Made by a program: the position numbers and the translations under genes. Below the pieces are notes generated by a model. It was not told the origin of the DNA, did not search any database, and saw only the letters and a list, made by a program, of their open reading frames with translations. This document shows, in pieces, positions 10,555 to 20,255 of a stretch of 64,000 bases of DNA (position 1 is its first letter; each line of letters begins with the position of its first letter). Origin of the DNA: an uncultured Prevotellaceae bacterium (lineage in GTDB: Bacteria; Bacteroidota; Bacteroidia; Bacteroidales; Bacteroidaceae); NCBI GenBank assembly GCA_946415645.1, contig CAMKTJ010000003.1:51561-115560 (forward strand), written 5' to 3'.

Positions 10555-10651
10555 GTTCTTTTGACCATAATAGAATTGATAAAAATCACAGAATTGAATT
10601 CAGCTAACATTAGTTATTAATTGAGCTTGCCGCGAGGCAAGCTCTTTTTTT
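10555..10651 (+). ncRNA. Candidate intergenic sRNA
   Basis: TTG (10519)-N20-TACCTTTG (10542-10549) promoter, no ORF, terminator GAGCTTGCC-gcga-GGCAAGCTC-T7 (10623-10651). Confidence 0.5.
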
Positions 10652-10704
10652 GCACTCCTTTACTCCTGTTTTAGTGTTCCTTTGATGCTCCTTTCTTATC
10701 CTTT

Positions 10705-10737
10705 GTAGCAAGGGCGTAGCGTAGACGTAGCATAGGC
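10705..10737. repeat. 11-nt repeat, three units
   Basis: gtagcaagggc gtagcgtagac gtagcataggc. Confidence 0.55.
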
Positions 10738-10778
10738 GTTCAAAGGTAGTTGAAAAGTTTACGTTGACGTTATCGTTG

Positions 10779-10820
10779 AAAAAGCAGATGTTCGGAAATC
10801 CCGGACAACTGCTTTTCCCC
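10779..10820 (+). terminator. Long stem hairpin, terminator-like
   Basis: AAAAGCAG-at-GTTCGG-aaatc-CCGGAC-aa-CTGCTTTT. Confidence 0.5.
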
Positions 10821-10886
10821 TTCCTTTTCTAAAATAAATTTGAATTTATTTTGAACGGAAACCTCTTTTTTATACTTTTGTAGGGT

Positions 10887-11185
10887 AAAAGTTAAATAAA
10901 GCGAGAATAAAACAACCCTCGCTTCGTAGAAACAATAAATAGACTAAAACAAAGATTAAATAAAAGAAATACAGAGTCCTTGAACATCCTTACTTAGACT
11001 GGTTACCAGAACTGCGACCTCCGGATAAACGTCAGTCAGGCAAGGCAACGGGTGTTTACGCTCTTCATTTGAGGGCGTGGACTGAATGGTTGTTGTCTGA
11101 CGTGGGCTGTCGCAGGCCTTGGTAACATCAATCTTCATCTGCGCCCTCTTTTCAAAAACAAATGAAAAGGGGGCTTTTTTGTGCC
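10887..11185 (+). ncRNA. Candidate structured rod-like RNA upstream of the defence operon
   Basis: Promoter TTG (10851)-N19-TACTTTTG (10873-10880); five nested stems: 11002-11008/11120-11126, 11012-11018/11109-11115, 11030-11035/11097-11102, 11044-11049/11089-11094, 11058-11064/11072-11078; terminator hairpin 11142-11174 plus T6. Confidence 0.6.
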
Positions 11186-11300
11186 CTTAGTCTAAATAAT
11201 GATGAGAGAAATAATTATGATTTAATGTTTGTGATTAACCTACATCATTGTATTGGAAAATGAGCATGGTTAATGAAACGAAATATAAAATTATTCTATT

Positions 11301-13325
11301 ATGAGTAAAGCGGAAAAGAATTGCAAATGGAACTTTGCTCCTCGTACGGGAGGTATAGATCAGGGCCCAAACGAAGCAATGGGGGATATTTTCAAGAAGT
11401 TACCCTTTGACGCATTGGTGCGAGAAGCCCTCCAGAATTCTCTCGATGCCGCCAAGAATGATGAAGAACCTGTCATAGTGACTTTTAAGCGTTCCTCGGT
11501 AGATACACACAATTATCCTCAGCTGTTTGAATTAAGCAAGCATATGGAGGCTTGTGTTATATTTTGGAAGAATGATGATGCAAAGAAACGATTTGTGCCG
11601 ATGTTGGATTTCATTAATGCGTCATGGAATGCCGATAAGATTCATTATCTGGAAGTCAGTGATGAAAATACGACCGGAATGGGTTACAAGAAAGGTTCCA
11701 CATCAAGCCCCTTCTACGCTTTTGTAAAAAGCATCGGAAATTCTGTAAAAAGCAATTCTGCCAAGGGCGGTTCGCATGGATTTGGTAAGGCCGCTTACTT
11801 TAATGCTTCAAGAATCCGAACAGTGCTTATATCTTCCCTTACCGAAGAAGGACAATATGTTTTCGAAGGTGTATCAGGTTTATGTACTCATCAGATTAAC
11901 GGACAGAAGCGTGAACACTATGGTTTTTATACTGATGCTTCGTTTGTTAAGTCAGAGGAGCCTATTACAAAGAAAGAAGATATACCCGTTCGTTTTGTTA
12001 GAAAGGAAGTTGGAACCTCTGCTTTTATCCTTGGTGTTGATGCTGGAAGCAAGGCTACTGATCGCATGAAGAGAAAGATTGTTGAGGCTGCTATCACCAA
12101 TTTCTGGGCAGCAATAATAGCTCGTAAATTGGAGATACACTTTGCTATCGATCAGAAATACACTCTTAATGCTGATAATATCTTTGAATGGGCTCAGCGT
12201 AGCTTCCCTGAATCCGAAGATACAAAATCATATTTTTCAAATCCCCGTCCTTACATGGATGCATATGCTAATGTAGGTTCTGATTTCAACCATATGAAAT
12301 TTGAGGAAGTCCTGCCTACACTTGGCAAAGTTGAACTTTATTTAACCCGTACTAAGAGCGGAACAGATACTTTTATTATGATGCGTTCTCCTCTTATGAT
12401 GGTTAAAAGTATGCGTAATCGGACAAACTATGGTTTTTATGGTGTCTTCATTTGTCGCGATGCCCAAGGAAATGCTATTCTTCGTACAATGGAAGATGCA
12501 AGTCATTCTGAATGGACGTATAAACAATGCGATGATAAAAATGACAAGGACAAGGCTAAAAAAGCTGAAGATGAAATAAAAGAGTTTCTTGACCGTTGCA
12601 TTGCACAAGTATTCAGAAATGGTAACACATCTTCGCTTACGTTTGGCGGGCTTGAGGATTTCCTTACTATTCCATCGGTTTTCGATGAGGATGATAATTA
12701 CAATGCTGATGTAGAATCTGATAACGGAGTAGGTGATGGCGATCGTACAGATAATGAAAATACGGAACCAACAACCGACATTGATGAAAATAATGTTGAT
12801 GTTTCAAATCCCAGTGGTGCTGTAGGACAGGTAATTGTCTATGAAGGTACTGATGGAACATCTTCTCCAGATGGTGGAGAGGGGGATGAAGGCGTAATTC
12901 CTGGGACTGGTGATTATGGTGCCGGCGGCGGATTAAACAATGATGGCAATGGTGGAAATAATGGAGATGGCAATGGCGGCCATGGTGGTCATAATGAGAT
13001 TCCCGGCTATGGTCCTGGTGATGGTGACCCCAGGAGGCGCAGTCGTTTGAATGTAAGTTATCGTGCTTTTGCTCAGGTTGCCTCAGGTGGCGGCTATCTG
13101 CACCGCCTTATTATACATAGCAATTTTGCATATGAAAATACTATTATCCAGGTTTATTGCGCTGGCGAAGTTAGCGACGAAGCAATTCCTATAAAATCAA
13201 CCGACCAGGGAGTCTGCTCTGCGAATGTAATATCTAATGTAAAACTGCATGAAGGTCGCAATGTTATTAACATCGTTTTTGAGGATGACATGCGTCATAG
13301 CATAAAATTATACATCCATGAGTAA
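11301..13325 (+). CDS. GHKL (HATPase/MutL-Hsp90-MORC-like) ATPase with Gly-rich linker and C-terminal beta domain
   Basis: N box VREALQNSLDAA, G1-like LEVSDENTTGM, G2 KGGSHGFGKAAYF; linker GDYGAGGGLNNDGNGGNNGDGNGGHGG. Confidence 0.8.
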   Translation: MSKAEKNCKWNFAPRTGGIDQGPNEAMGDIFKKLPFDALVREALQNSLDAAKNDEEPVIVTFKRSSVDTHNYPQLFELSKHMEACVIFWKNDDAKKRFVPMLDFINASWNADKIHYLEVSDENTTGMGYKKGSTSSPFYAFVKSIGNSVKSNSAKGGSHGFGKAAYFNASRIRTVLISSLTEEGQYVFEGVSGLCTHQINGQKREHYGFYTDASFVKSEEPITKKEDIPVRFVRKEVGTSAFILGVDAGSKATDRMKRKIVEAAITNFWAAIIARKLEIHFAIDQKYTLNADNIFEWAQRSFPESEDTKSYFSNPRPYMDAYANVGSDFNHMKFEEVLPTLGKVELYLTRTKSGTDTFIMMRSPLMMVKSMRNRTNYGFYGVFICRDAQGNAILRTMEDASHSEWTYKQCDDKNDKDKAKKAEDEIKEFLDRCIAQVFRNGNTSSLTFGGLEDFLTIPSVFDEDDNYNADVESDNGVGDGDRTDNENTEPTTDIDENNVDVSNPSGAVGQVIVYEGTDGTSSPDGGEGDEGVIPGTGDYGAGGGLNNDGNGGNNGDGNGGHGGHNEIPGYGPGDGDPRRRSRLNVSYRAFAQVASGGGYLHRLIIHSNFAYENTIIQVYCAGEVSDEAIPIKSTDQGVCSANVISNVKLHEGRNVINIVFEDDMRHSIKLYIHE

Positions 13326-14187
13326 AAATGCATCTTTGCCTTATCCCGTACTAAGTTGTTTCGGGGATGATATATTGCCTAATCTTGATACAAACAATGT
13401 TAGGGTAGACGCTATCTTTGATAAGAAAAAATATACATTTACCATAGAGGTCTTATTAGAGAATGAAGATATCTTAAAGTATATAGAAGAAGGTAAGGCT
13501 GAGTTTACATGTGAAGTTACCTGTGCAAGAACATATTTACGCAGATGTTATCATTGCCAGCAAGCGTCTCACATGGCTTCATTTAACATAGAACTTGGAC
13601 GCAAGGAAGTTATAGGCGATATTTGGTTTAATTGTTATGTAACCGTTAAGGAGAATATACTTGACTATCATAATAGCCAGTTCAATGAGGATTATGAGGA
13701 TGCTCTTTTTGACATGGAGCCTGGAGATATACTTGCTATATTCCCGAGCATGAAATATTCTGCAGGCCTGAAGTATGAAATATTGTATAGTGCGGGGTCT
13801 TTTATGGTTGTTCAGGAGGATAAAAACGGATCGTCTGTGTGGTTTGATGCATCAGGTGACAAAATACTTGTTTTCCTACCATCAGCAATGTTTGAACAGT
13901 TCCAGGCATTTGCTGGCAACCGTGATTTTGATGAGTTATTTCATGCGTCAATTGTTTTCAATGCGCTTTATAAATGTCTCTCAGAGTATGACCCCAAAGT
14001 CCAGTCCTCATGTCAATGGGTTAAAGTGATTGATTATCGAATCAAGACTGAAGATGCACTTTCTGATTTTAATATTGAGGATAAAGCGCGTTCATACGAG
14101 TTAGCTCAAGCACTATTGGCTGACCCATATAAGAGAATGTTCAATAAGCTAAGTGAACAACATTTAGCTTCAAAAGAAAAAGAATAA
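13318..14187 (+). CDS. Hypothetical protein in defence operon
   Basis: 289 aa ORF overlapping the end of the GHKL gene; operon context. Confidence 0.75.
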   Translation: MSKNASLPYPVLSCFGDDILPNLDTNNVRVDAIFDKKKYTFTIEVLLENEDILKYIEEGKAEFTCEVTCARTYLRRCYHCQQASHMASFNIELGRKEVIGDIWFNCYVTVKENILDYHNSQFNEDYEDALFDMEPGDILAIFPSMKYSAGLKYEILYSAGSFMVVQEDKNGSSVWFDASGDKILVFLPSAMFEQFQAFAGNRDFDELFHASIVFNALYKCLSEYDPKVQSSCQWVKVIDYRIKTEDALSDFNIEDKARSYELAQALLADPYKRMFNKLSEQHLASKEKE

Positions 14188-14951
14188 TGGCTTTACAGAA
14201 GGTTTTTACACAAGGTTATATTCATCATCTGAAGAATAATATTAGGATAGAAAATTATAAGGCTAATAGCTTTCCTTATGATGAATCTCAAACAAGAAGT
14301 TTGATGGGTATAATCCATTCTGATAACTTGTTGTCAAAACTTGATCCCACCCCTGGTGGCGATTACACTACTGCAATTGCAATATACGAGGCTTTCGATA
14401 ACATAAGTCCGGTATATGCACAGCAAGATGATTTGTGGGTTTATTTAACTCATGTGGATTTGTTTGAGTATGTGAAGGAAAGGTGGAGCTTGCCTTCCGA
14501 CCTTCCTGATGAAGACATTGTTAATCATATTGAACACCATTGGTTCAGGGATAAGTTTCAGTTCTTCCGTACCACATTTGCCGGTTTCTGGTGGAATGTA
14601 AAGCTTACTGTTTCTCCTGAATTGGATGATAAATATGAATTAACCAAATATTTGTTCAAAAATACAGAGTTCAGAACAAGTAGTTTTGGCGAGTTACCCC
14701 TCATCCGTTACTCAGAAGCGATGAAAGGTATACTTAAATTTGTGAGAGATAACGAAAGTTTGTTCAGCACCGGTTTTAATGCTAAAGCCAGGTATATGAG
14801 GCATTTATTCAATATCCTTGGTGGATATAAGAACCTGGCATGCCTTCCAAGTGATTATTTTTATAATGTACTTGATAGCAAGAAAGAGATACTAAAGGAA
14901 ATTCACGAAGCCAAAGACGTTAAGGCGGGTGCATCGATATTCAAAGAATAA
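14187..14951 (+). CDS. Hypothetical protein, possibly DUF6339-like
   Basis: 254 aa ORF starting at the previous stop; family recall only (tentative). Confidence 0.7.
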   Translation: MALQKVFTQGYIHHLKNNIRIENYKANSFPYDESQTRSLMGIIHSDNLLSKLDPTPGGDYTTAIAIYEAFDNISPVYAQQDDLWVYLTHVDLFEYVKERWSLPSDLPDEDIVNHIEHHWFRDKFQFFRTTFAGFWWNVKLTVSPELDDKYELTKYLFKNTEFRTSSFGELPLIRYSEAMKGILKFVRDNESLFSTGFNAKARYMRHLFNILGGYKNLACLPSDYFYNVLDSKKEILKEIHEAKDVKAGASIFKE

Positions 14952-14953
14952 TT

Positions 14954-15928
14954 ATGATAAAAGTTTTTGAAGGTTTTGCAGGATATGGAGGTGCCTCGTA
15001 TGGATTAAAACGTTCGGGCATTGATTTTGAAGTTGTAGGAATGTCTGAAATAGATAAGTTCGCAAGTGAGCTTCTCTGTAAAAATTTCCCCAATATTAAA
15101 AATTGGGGGGATATTACCCAACTTAATCCTGAAGAACTTCCTCAGTTTGACATGTTTACTGGTGGTTTTCCTTGCCAGCCCTTTTCTTCTGCAGGAATGC
15201 AAATGGGTTTTGATGACAAATATGGCCGTGGTACACTTATCCAGCATATTGTTCGTATTCTGGACGTTTGTAGGCCGGAATATGTTCTGCTTGAAAACGT
15301 GAAAGGATTAACACAGAGAAAGTTCAGACCGGTTTTTGACTATATTGTAGAAGAATTTCGTAGGATGAATTACCTTCGTCCAGATGAAGACTTACATTAT
15401 GCTGTTCTTAATACAAAAGACTATGGTATTCCTCAGAATAGAGAACGCATTTGGATATTTGCCAAACAAAATGGATTGCCTGACAATTTTAGTTTGGAAC
15501 CGCCTAAGGTTAAACTGAAGAAGCGGCTTAAGGATTTTTTGGATACTAATCCTCCATCATATCTCTATTTGTCTGATAGTCAGATTGAACATTTGAAGGA
15601 AAAGCATCATGTTGACAGTTTTATTGTTGATGAACCATTGTGTTTCGATGTATATAATAAGAAAATTAAAAGAGATGCTATAAGTATAACTATCACTCAG
15701 CCTGAGCATAATAGCCTTAGAGTAATAGAACCGCCTAGAGAAGATGGTAAGGAGATTGTTCGGAAAATGTCCATAGATGAACAGTTCCGTTTGATGGGAT
15801 TTAAAGACGGTGAATTAAAGTACGATGGTATATCATATAGCCAGATGTCCAAACGGGCAGGTAATGGTTGGGATGTGAACTTAGTCGGTAAATTAATTAA
15901 ACATATTTTCAGTCAGTTATGCAGCTAA
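14954..15928 (+). CDS. dcm: DNA (cytosine-5) methyltransferase
   Basis: FEGFAGYGGASYGLKRSG, FTGGFPCQPFSSAG, VLLENVKGL, NRERIWIFA, FRLMGF motifs. Confidence 0.95.
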   Translation: MIKVFEGFAGYGGASYGLKRSGIDFEVVGMSEIDKFASELLCKNFPNIKNWGDITQLNPEELPQFDMFTGGFPCQPFSSAGMQMGFDDKYGRGTLIQHIVRILDVCRPEYVLLENVKGLTQRKFRPVFDYIVEEFRRMNYLRPDEDLHYAVLNTKDYGIPQNRERIWIFAKQNGLPDNFSLEPPKVKLKKRLKDFLDTNPPSYLYLSDSQIEHLKEKHHVDSFIVDEPLCFDVYNKKIKRDAISITITQPEHNSLRVIEPPREDGKEIVRKMSIDEQFRLMGFKDGELKYDGISYSQMSKRAGNGWDVNLVGKLIKHIFSQLCS

Positions 15929-18003
15929 AGGAGACCTCTTTCACAATGAATGTGACGACAAATGGTTCGTCAACACCGGATTTTACCCAAGATATTGGGC
16001 AGTCAAAATCTTATTACATGGATTATGCAGGTTTCAATGATATTTGTGTAGCCATGTTATACAATCAGGTAAAAGACGTTGAGAATATATCTGCCCCTTT
16101 AGGAAAGGGTGGTAAACGACAGTCTCTTGACAATATGGAGAATTATTCATTAGAGTTGGCATCTATATTTGATAATATTTATGTCAACAATATACATTTG
16201 GATAATCAGAAATTCATCATGTTTGTCATTAAAGAGAATCGTGAAACTCATCATTGTGGAAGGAGGCAATTGAAATACAGCAAAGATGCAAGATATAAAG
16301 AAATCAATTATAACGAACAATGCATAGAAGCTATTGGTGTTGCATTGAATTGTTTACCAACGGGTAGCTGGGCTGTAACTGATATTAATATAGGAAGAGA
16401 AAAAGATTCAACGCCCCGACTGGAATTAACCGCAGTTGTATTGAATAGCAATTCTCCCGTAGATTTTAAATCAACATCTCAACGTACAACTTTAATTAAT
16501 AAAAGACGGACGTCTCTTATAAGTAATGGTCTGACGAATGTTGATAGTAATGTAGACCATCGTGTTGAAAGAGCTATAGCTGATTTAATAACTGGCCATG
16601 ATACTGATGATTTAAATCTTCTGAGTCTACAGATGATTGCCAAGAATATGTATGAAGGAGGTGGCGATAGTGAAAAGGTACGTAATATGCATCTTTTCGG
16701 AATTATGTATGCTCCGCATATTGAGGGTAATTCATATAAGATATCAGAATATGTGAAGCCTGGCAGTGCGTATTCTACTGAAATATCCAAAGGAAGGAAT
16801 ATCGGACTATATCTGCGTTCGAAAATAGGCCGTTCGGATAAGTTTTCTGCTTTTAGCAATCCCGATATGCCCTTACAGCAGATATTCTTCGGTGCACCTG
16901 GTACCTCCAAGTCGACACGTATTAAGAATTTGATCGGTAGTAAAGAACAACACAGAGTAACTTTCCATCCAGATACAGACTATGCTTCATTTGTTGGTTG
17001 TTATAAACCTACAAAAGATGAGACAGATAATGTTATTACGTATAAATTTGTTGCTCAGCCATTTATAAAGGCTTATGTATCGGCATGGAAAAAACTCTAT
17101 GACGATTTTGAAACTCAGAAAGAGGTTTTCTTAGTCGTAGAAGAGATAAACAGAGGAAATTGCGCACAAATCTTCGGCGATTTGTTCCAGCTATTAGACC
17201 GTAATAGTGATGGGTATAGTGATTATATGATTGAGCCGGATAGCGATCTTTCGCGATTCCTTAAAAATGAATTTGAAAGTTCTGACATAAGGGTTCAGGG
17301 TATAAAAGAAGGTCGTGTAATGATGTTACCCCCTAACCTCTATATCTGGGCAACAATGAATACAAGTGACCAGAGTCTATTCCCCATAGACTCTGCATTT
17401 AAACGTCGTTGGGATTGGAAATATACCCCTATAAAGAATGCGGAAAAGGGTCATGTAATAGCCTTAAAAGACAGAAGATATGACTGGTGGGAATTTCTTG
17501 ATTCCGTTAACAAAAGAATTGAGAAAGTCACGGAGTCAGAAGATAAACAAATGGGCTACTGGTTTGCAAAACCAGAAAAGGGGATTGAGATCAGTTCTGA
17601 GAAATTCGTTTCCAAAGTGATTTTCTATCTATGGAATGACGTTTTTAAAGATTATGGTCACGACTCCAACTCTCCGTTTGTAATTAAACAAGATGATGGA
17701 AAGAAGATAGAATTGCGATTCAAATCTTTCTTTGATTTAAATGGATATGTTGACGAAGATGTCCTTATTAAGTTCTTCTGGGGTTTGAAGCTAAATCCTA
17801 TATCCGGAATCACACCGGAAGTATCTTCTGAGATTCAATCTGATTCTACCACTTATGATGCATCTCCAGTAGAAGGCGAAGCCTCTGATACTGTTAGCTC
17901 AGTTCCTGAATCAGAAATGGTATCGGGGGTAAGGGAAGATACATTTGCGGACGAAGATGAAGATTTACCTGAAGCTACAAGTATTGACGACTTCTTTAAA
18001 TAA
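15919..18003 (+). CDS. McrB-like AAA+ NTPase restriction subunit
   Basis: IFFGAPGTSKSTRI Walker A, VVEEINRGNCAQIFGDLFQLLDR Walker B region, WATMNTSDQSLFPIDSAFKRRWDW signature. Confidence 0.9.
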   Translation: MQLKETSFTMNVTTNGSSTPDFTQDIGQSKSYYMDYAGFNDICVAMLYNQVKDVENISAPLGKGGKRQSLDNMENYSLELASIFDNIYVNNIHLDNQKFIMFVIKENRETHHCGRRQLKYSKDARYKEINYNEQCIEAIGVALNCLPTGSWAVTDINIGREKDSTPRLELTAVVLNSNSPVDFKSTSQRTTLINKRRTSLISNGLTNVDSNVDHRVERAIADLITGHDTDDLNLLSLQMIAKNMYEGGGDSEKVRNMHLFGIMYAPHIEGNSYKISEYVKPGSAYSTEISKGRNIGLYLRSKIGRSDKFSAFSNPDMPLQQIFFGAPGTSKSTRIKNLIGSKEQHRVTFHPDTDYASFVGCYKPTKDETDNVITYKFVAQPFIKAYVSAWKKLYDDFETQKEVFLVVEEINRGNCAQIFGDLFQLLDRNSDGYSDYMIEPDSDLSRFLKNEFESSDIRVQGIKEGRVMMLPPNLYIWATMNTSDQSLFPIDSAFKRRWDWKYTPIKNAEKGHVIALKDRRYDWWEFLDSVNKRIEKVTESEDKQMGYWFAKPEKGIEISSEKFVSKVIFYLWNDVFKDYGHDSNSPFVIKQDDGKKIELRFKSFFDLNGYVDEDVLIKFFWGLKLNPISGITPEVSSEIQSDSTTYDASPVEGEASDTVSSVPESEMVSGVREDTFADEDEDLPEATSIDDFFK

Positions 18004-18017
18004 AGGCGAAGTTCATT

Positions 18018-20255
18018 ATGAGACTTATCATAGAAGATTACCCATACAAGGCTGAATGGGTTGAACCTATTCTGCAAGGTGTTGAGGCTCTCCATAGCAA
18101 GGATGGCTTTATAAGGGTAAACTATGTGGGTTATTGTTACAATAGCAAAATCAAAGATTGCGTATTCTTTCTTCCCAAAGTTATCATTAATGAAGCCAAT
18201 CCCGCCCGTGTGTTGGGAAAATATATCCCTGAGGATATCATAAATGTCTCGGATTGCCAGATGAACAAAACAGACCGGGAGTTTATATATGGATTGTCTG
18301 CATGGATTTATAGGGCCGTAAAGGAATACAAGCGCCTTAATGATGATACTGAGATTGTATACGAAAATACATTCTCGCGTATGGATGGTAGTAATACCAA
18401 AGTTTCAAATACACTCGTCGATATAATTCTTTCTATTATAGACTTTAATCGCAGGGAGAAGGATTTCTTCTTGTTTAAAGTACGAAATATACATAGTGGA
18501 TACAACAGGATTAATTGGAACAAAACAATTAGCAGGGAACATGCGTTCATTCAGAAAGGTCGGCCAGTTTATCTTAACCTGATAAATAGGCACAAAGAAG
18601 TTAATTATAATGAAGAACTGATAGTTATTTTTTATTCTATATTAAATTATATTCAGAAAACATATGGATTTAATACGGTAATAAATTTAAACTATGAGCT
18701 TATTACAGGTAGTCAGTTCCATCGCTACCTACAGCATTATGGTAAGTTGCGTCTTCGTCAAATAAAATATCGTTACTTCTCAGACAGGGAAGTTATGATG
18801 TGGAAACTATGTTATGCCTTTTTTGAGCTTTCTGAAATCATCTCTTCAACACGTCAAGAAAACGACTATTTGCTCGTTAAGAACTTCAATATTGTTTTTG
18901 AAGCCATGATTGACGAGTTGCTGTCTGAGAAAGAATTGAAGACCAGTGAACTTGCTGACCAGCCAGATGGTAAGATTGTTGACCATATTTTCCCGTATGA
19001 GGGTGTGATGAACAATGGCGATATGATCTATTACATCGGTGACTCTAAGTATTACAAGATAGATAATGTTCCTGGGAAACGTTCCGTATATAAGCAATAC
19101 ACCTATGCCCGTAATGTGATTCAGTACAATATGGGGCTGTTTCTTGAACATCCTGAAAGGGCAGGGCGCGATTATCTTATCTACAGGGACGAAGCCACAG
19201 AGGGATATAACATCACCCCCAACTTCTTTATCAGCGGCTTACTGAGCAAAGAATTGTCATATAAGGATGCGGAGTTGGAATACAGAAGAGACGAAGAGCC
19301 TGTTATGCATTTTAAGAATAGGCTTTTTGACCGTGACACACTGCTTCTGCAACACTATGACATCAATTTCCTGTTTGTCCTATCGCTCTATGCTGGAAGC
19401 AACGAAGGTGCAAAAGAAACATTCAGGGGTGAAGCACGTGAAATGTTCCGTAATCACTTCATCAAATACCTGGAACAGAGATACCAGTTCTTCTCCCTTC
19501 AGCAGAAAACAGACAAAGAAGGTGGTATTGAGCAAAGTATAAGGACCCATTTCCGTGACATTATAGGAAAGACGTTCCGCCCCTACAATGACAGGGATAT
19601 TCTTTATCTTTCGTGTGAATCGAAAGAAGAGTTTCGCGAACAGAACTTACAGCTCATTTCACAGCTGAGCCAGGACTTCATTGTACGAGACTACAAACTG
19701 GGTACTGATCCACGTCAGAACATCGAACATTATACAGAATCCATAGCTTCTGCTATTCCTCGTGAAGGCGTCTCCCTGCGTAAACTCAATTATGCTGATA
19801 TGGCGGAAGAGGTGTTCTTGTTCGGCGGATACCGCTCAGACAAGGGACAGAAAGCTTGGATAGATGAACGGCAGCTGTATAACGTTCGCTATAATGTCAC
19901 CCGCTCAGGAACAATCGGTGGAATTAAGGATGTTGCTGTGGCTGCTCGTTTCCTTGTACTTTATGAGATAGGTGCAGAAAGCCATCCAAATCCCCATGTT
20001 TATCTGATAGCGTCACACACAAAGTATTCTCAGGTCGTGATGCAGAAGATGGGTTACCCAGATCCTCATGGCTCGTATCTTATCTATCGTATTTTCGCAG
20101 AGGTGCAGTTTGACGGAATAGATGTTAAGGCTGTTCTGGAAAAGGCAAGAATCGAGGAAATGGAACGTTTGCGAATAGCTGGTGAGCTGACCGAAGATTG
20201 GGAAAGAAAGTGGAAAGGGTCTCCTATATATTATAAAGGTAAAGATTTGATATGA
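18018..20255 (+). CDS. LlaJI/McrC-like restriction endonuclease with PD-(D/E)XK-type motif
   Basis: Follows mcrB-like gene; KIVDHIFPYEG...IYYIGDSKYYKI...VYKQYTYARN resembles a D...DSK nuclease core. Confidence 0.65.
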   Translation: MRLIIEDYPYKAEWVEPILQGVEALHSKDGFIRVNYVGYCYNSKIKDCVFFLPKVIINEANPARVLGKYIPEDIINVSDCQMNKTDREFIYGLSAWIYRAVKEYKRLNDDTEIVYENTFSRMDGSNTKVSNTLVDIILSIIDFNRREKDFFLFKVRNIHSGYNRINWNKTISREHAFIQKGRPVYLNLINRHKEVNYNEELIVIFYSILNYIQKTYGFNTVINLNYELITGSQFHRYLQHYGKLRLRQIKYRYFSDREVMMWKLCYAFFELSEIISSTRQENDYLLVKNFNIVFEAMIDELLSEKELKTSELADQPDGKIVDHIFPYEGVMNNGDMIYYIGDSKYYKIDNVPGKRSVYKQYTYARNVIQYNMGLFLEHPERAGRDYLIYRDEATEGYNITPNFFISGLLSKELSYKDAELEYRRDEEPVMHFKNRLFDRDTLLLQHYDINFLFVLSLYAGSNEGAKETFRGEAREMFRNHFIKYLEQRYQFFSLQQKTDKEGGIEQSIRTHFRDIIGKTFRPYNDRDILYLSCESKEEFREQNLQLISQLSQDFIVRDYKLGTDPRQNIEHYTESIASAIPREGVSLRKLNYADMAEEVFLFGGYRSDKGQKAWIDERQLYNVRYNVTRSGTIGGIKDVAVAARFLVLYEIGAESHPNPHVYLIASHTKYSQVVMQKMGYPDPHGSYLIYRIFAEVQFDGIDVKAVLEKARIEEMERLRIAGELTEDWERKWKGSPIYYKGKDLI

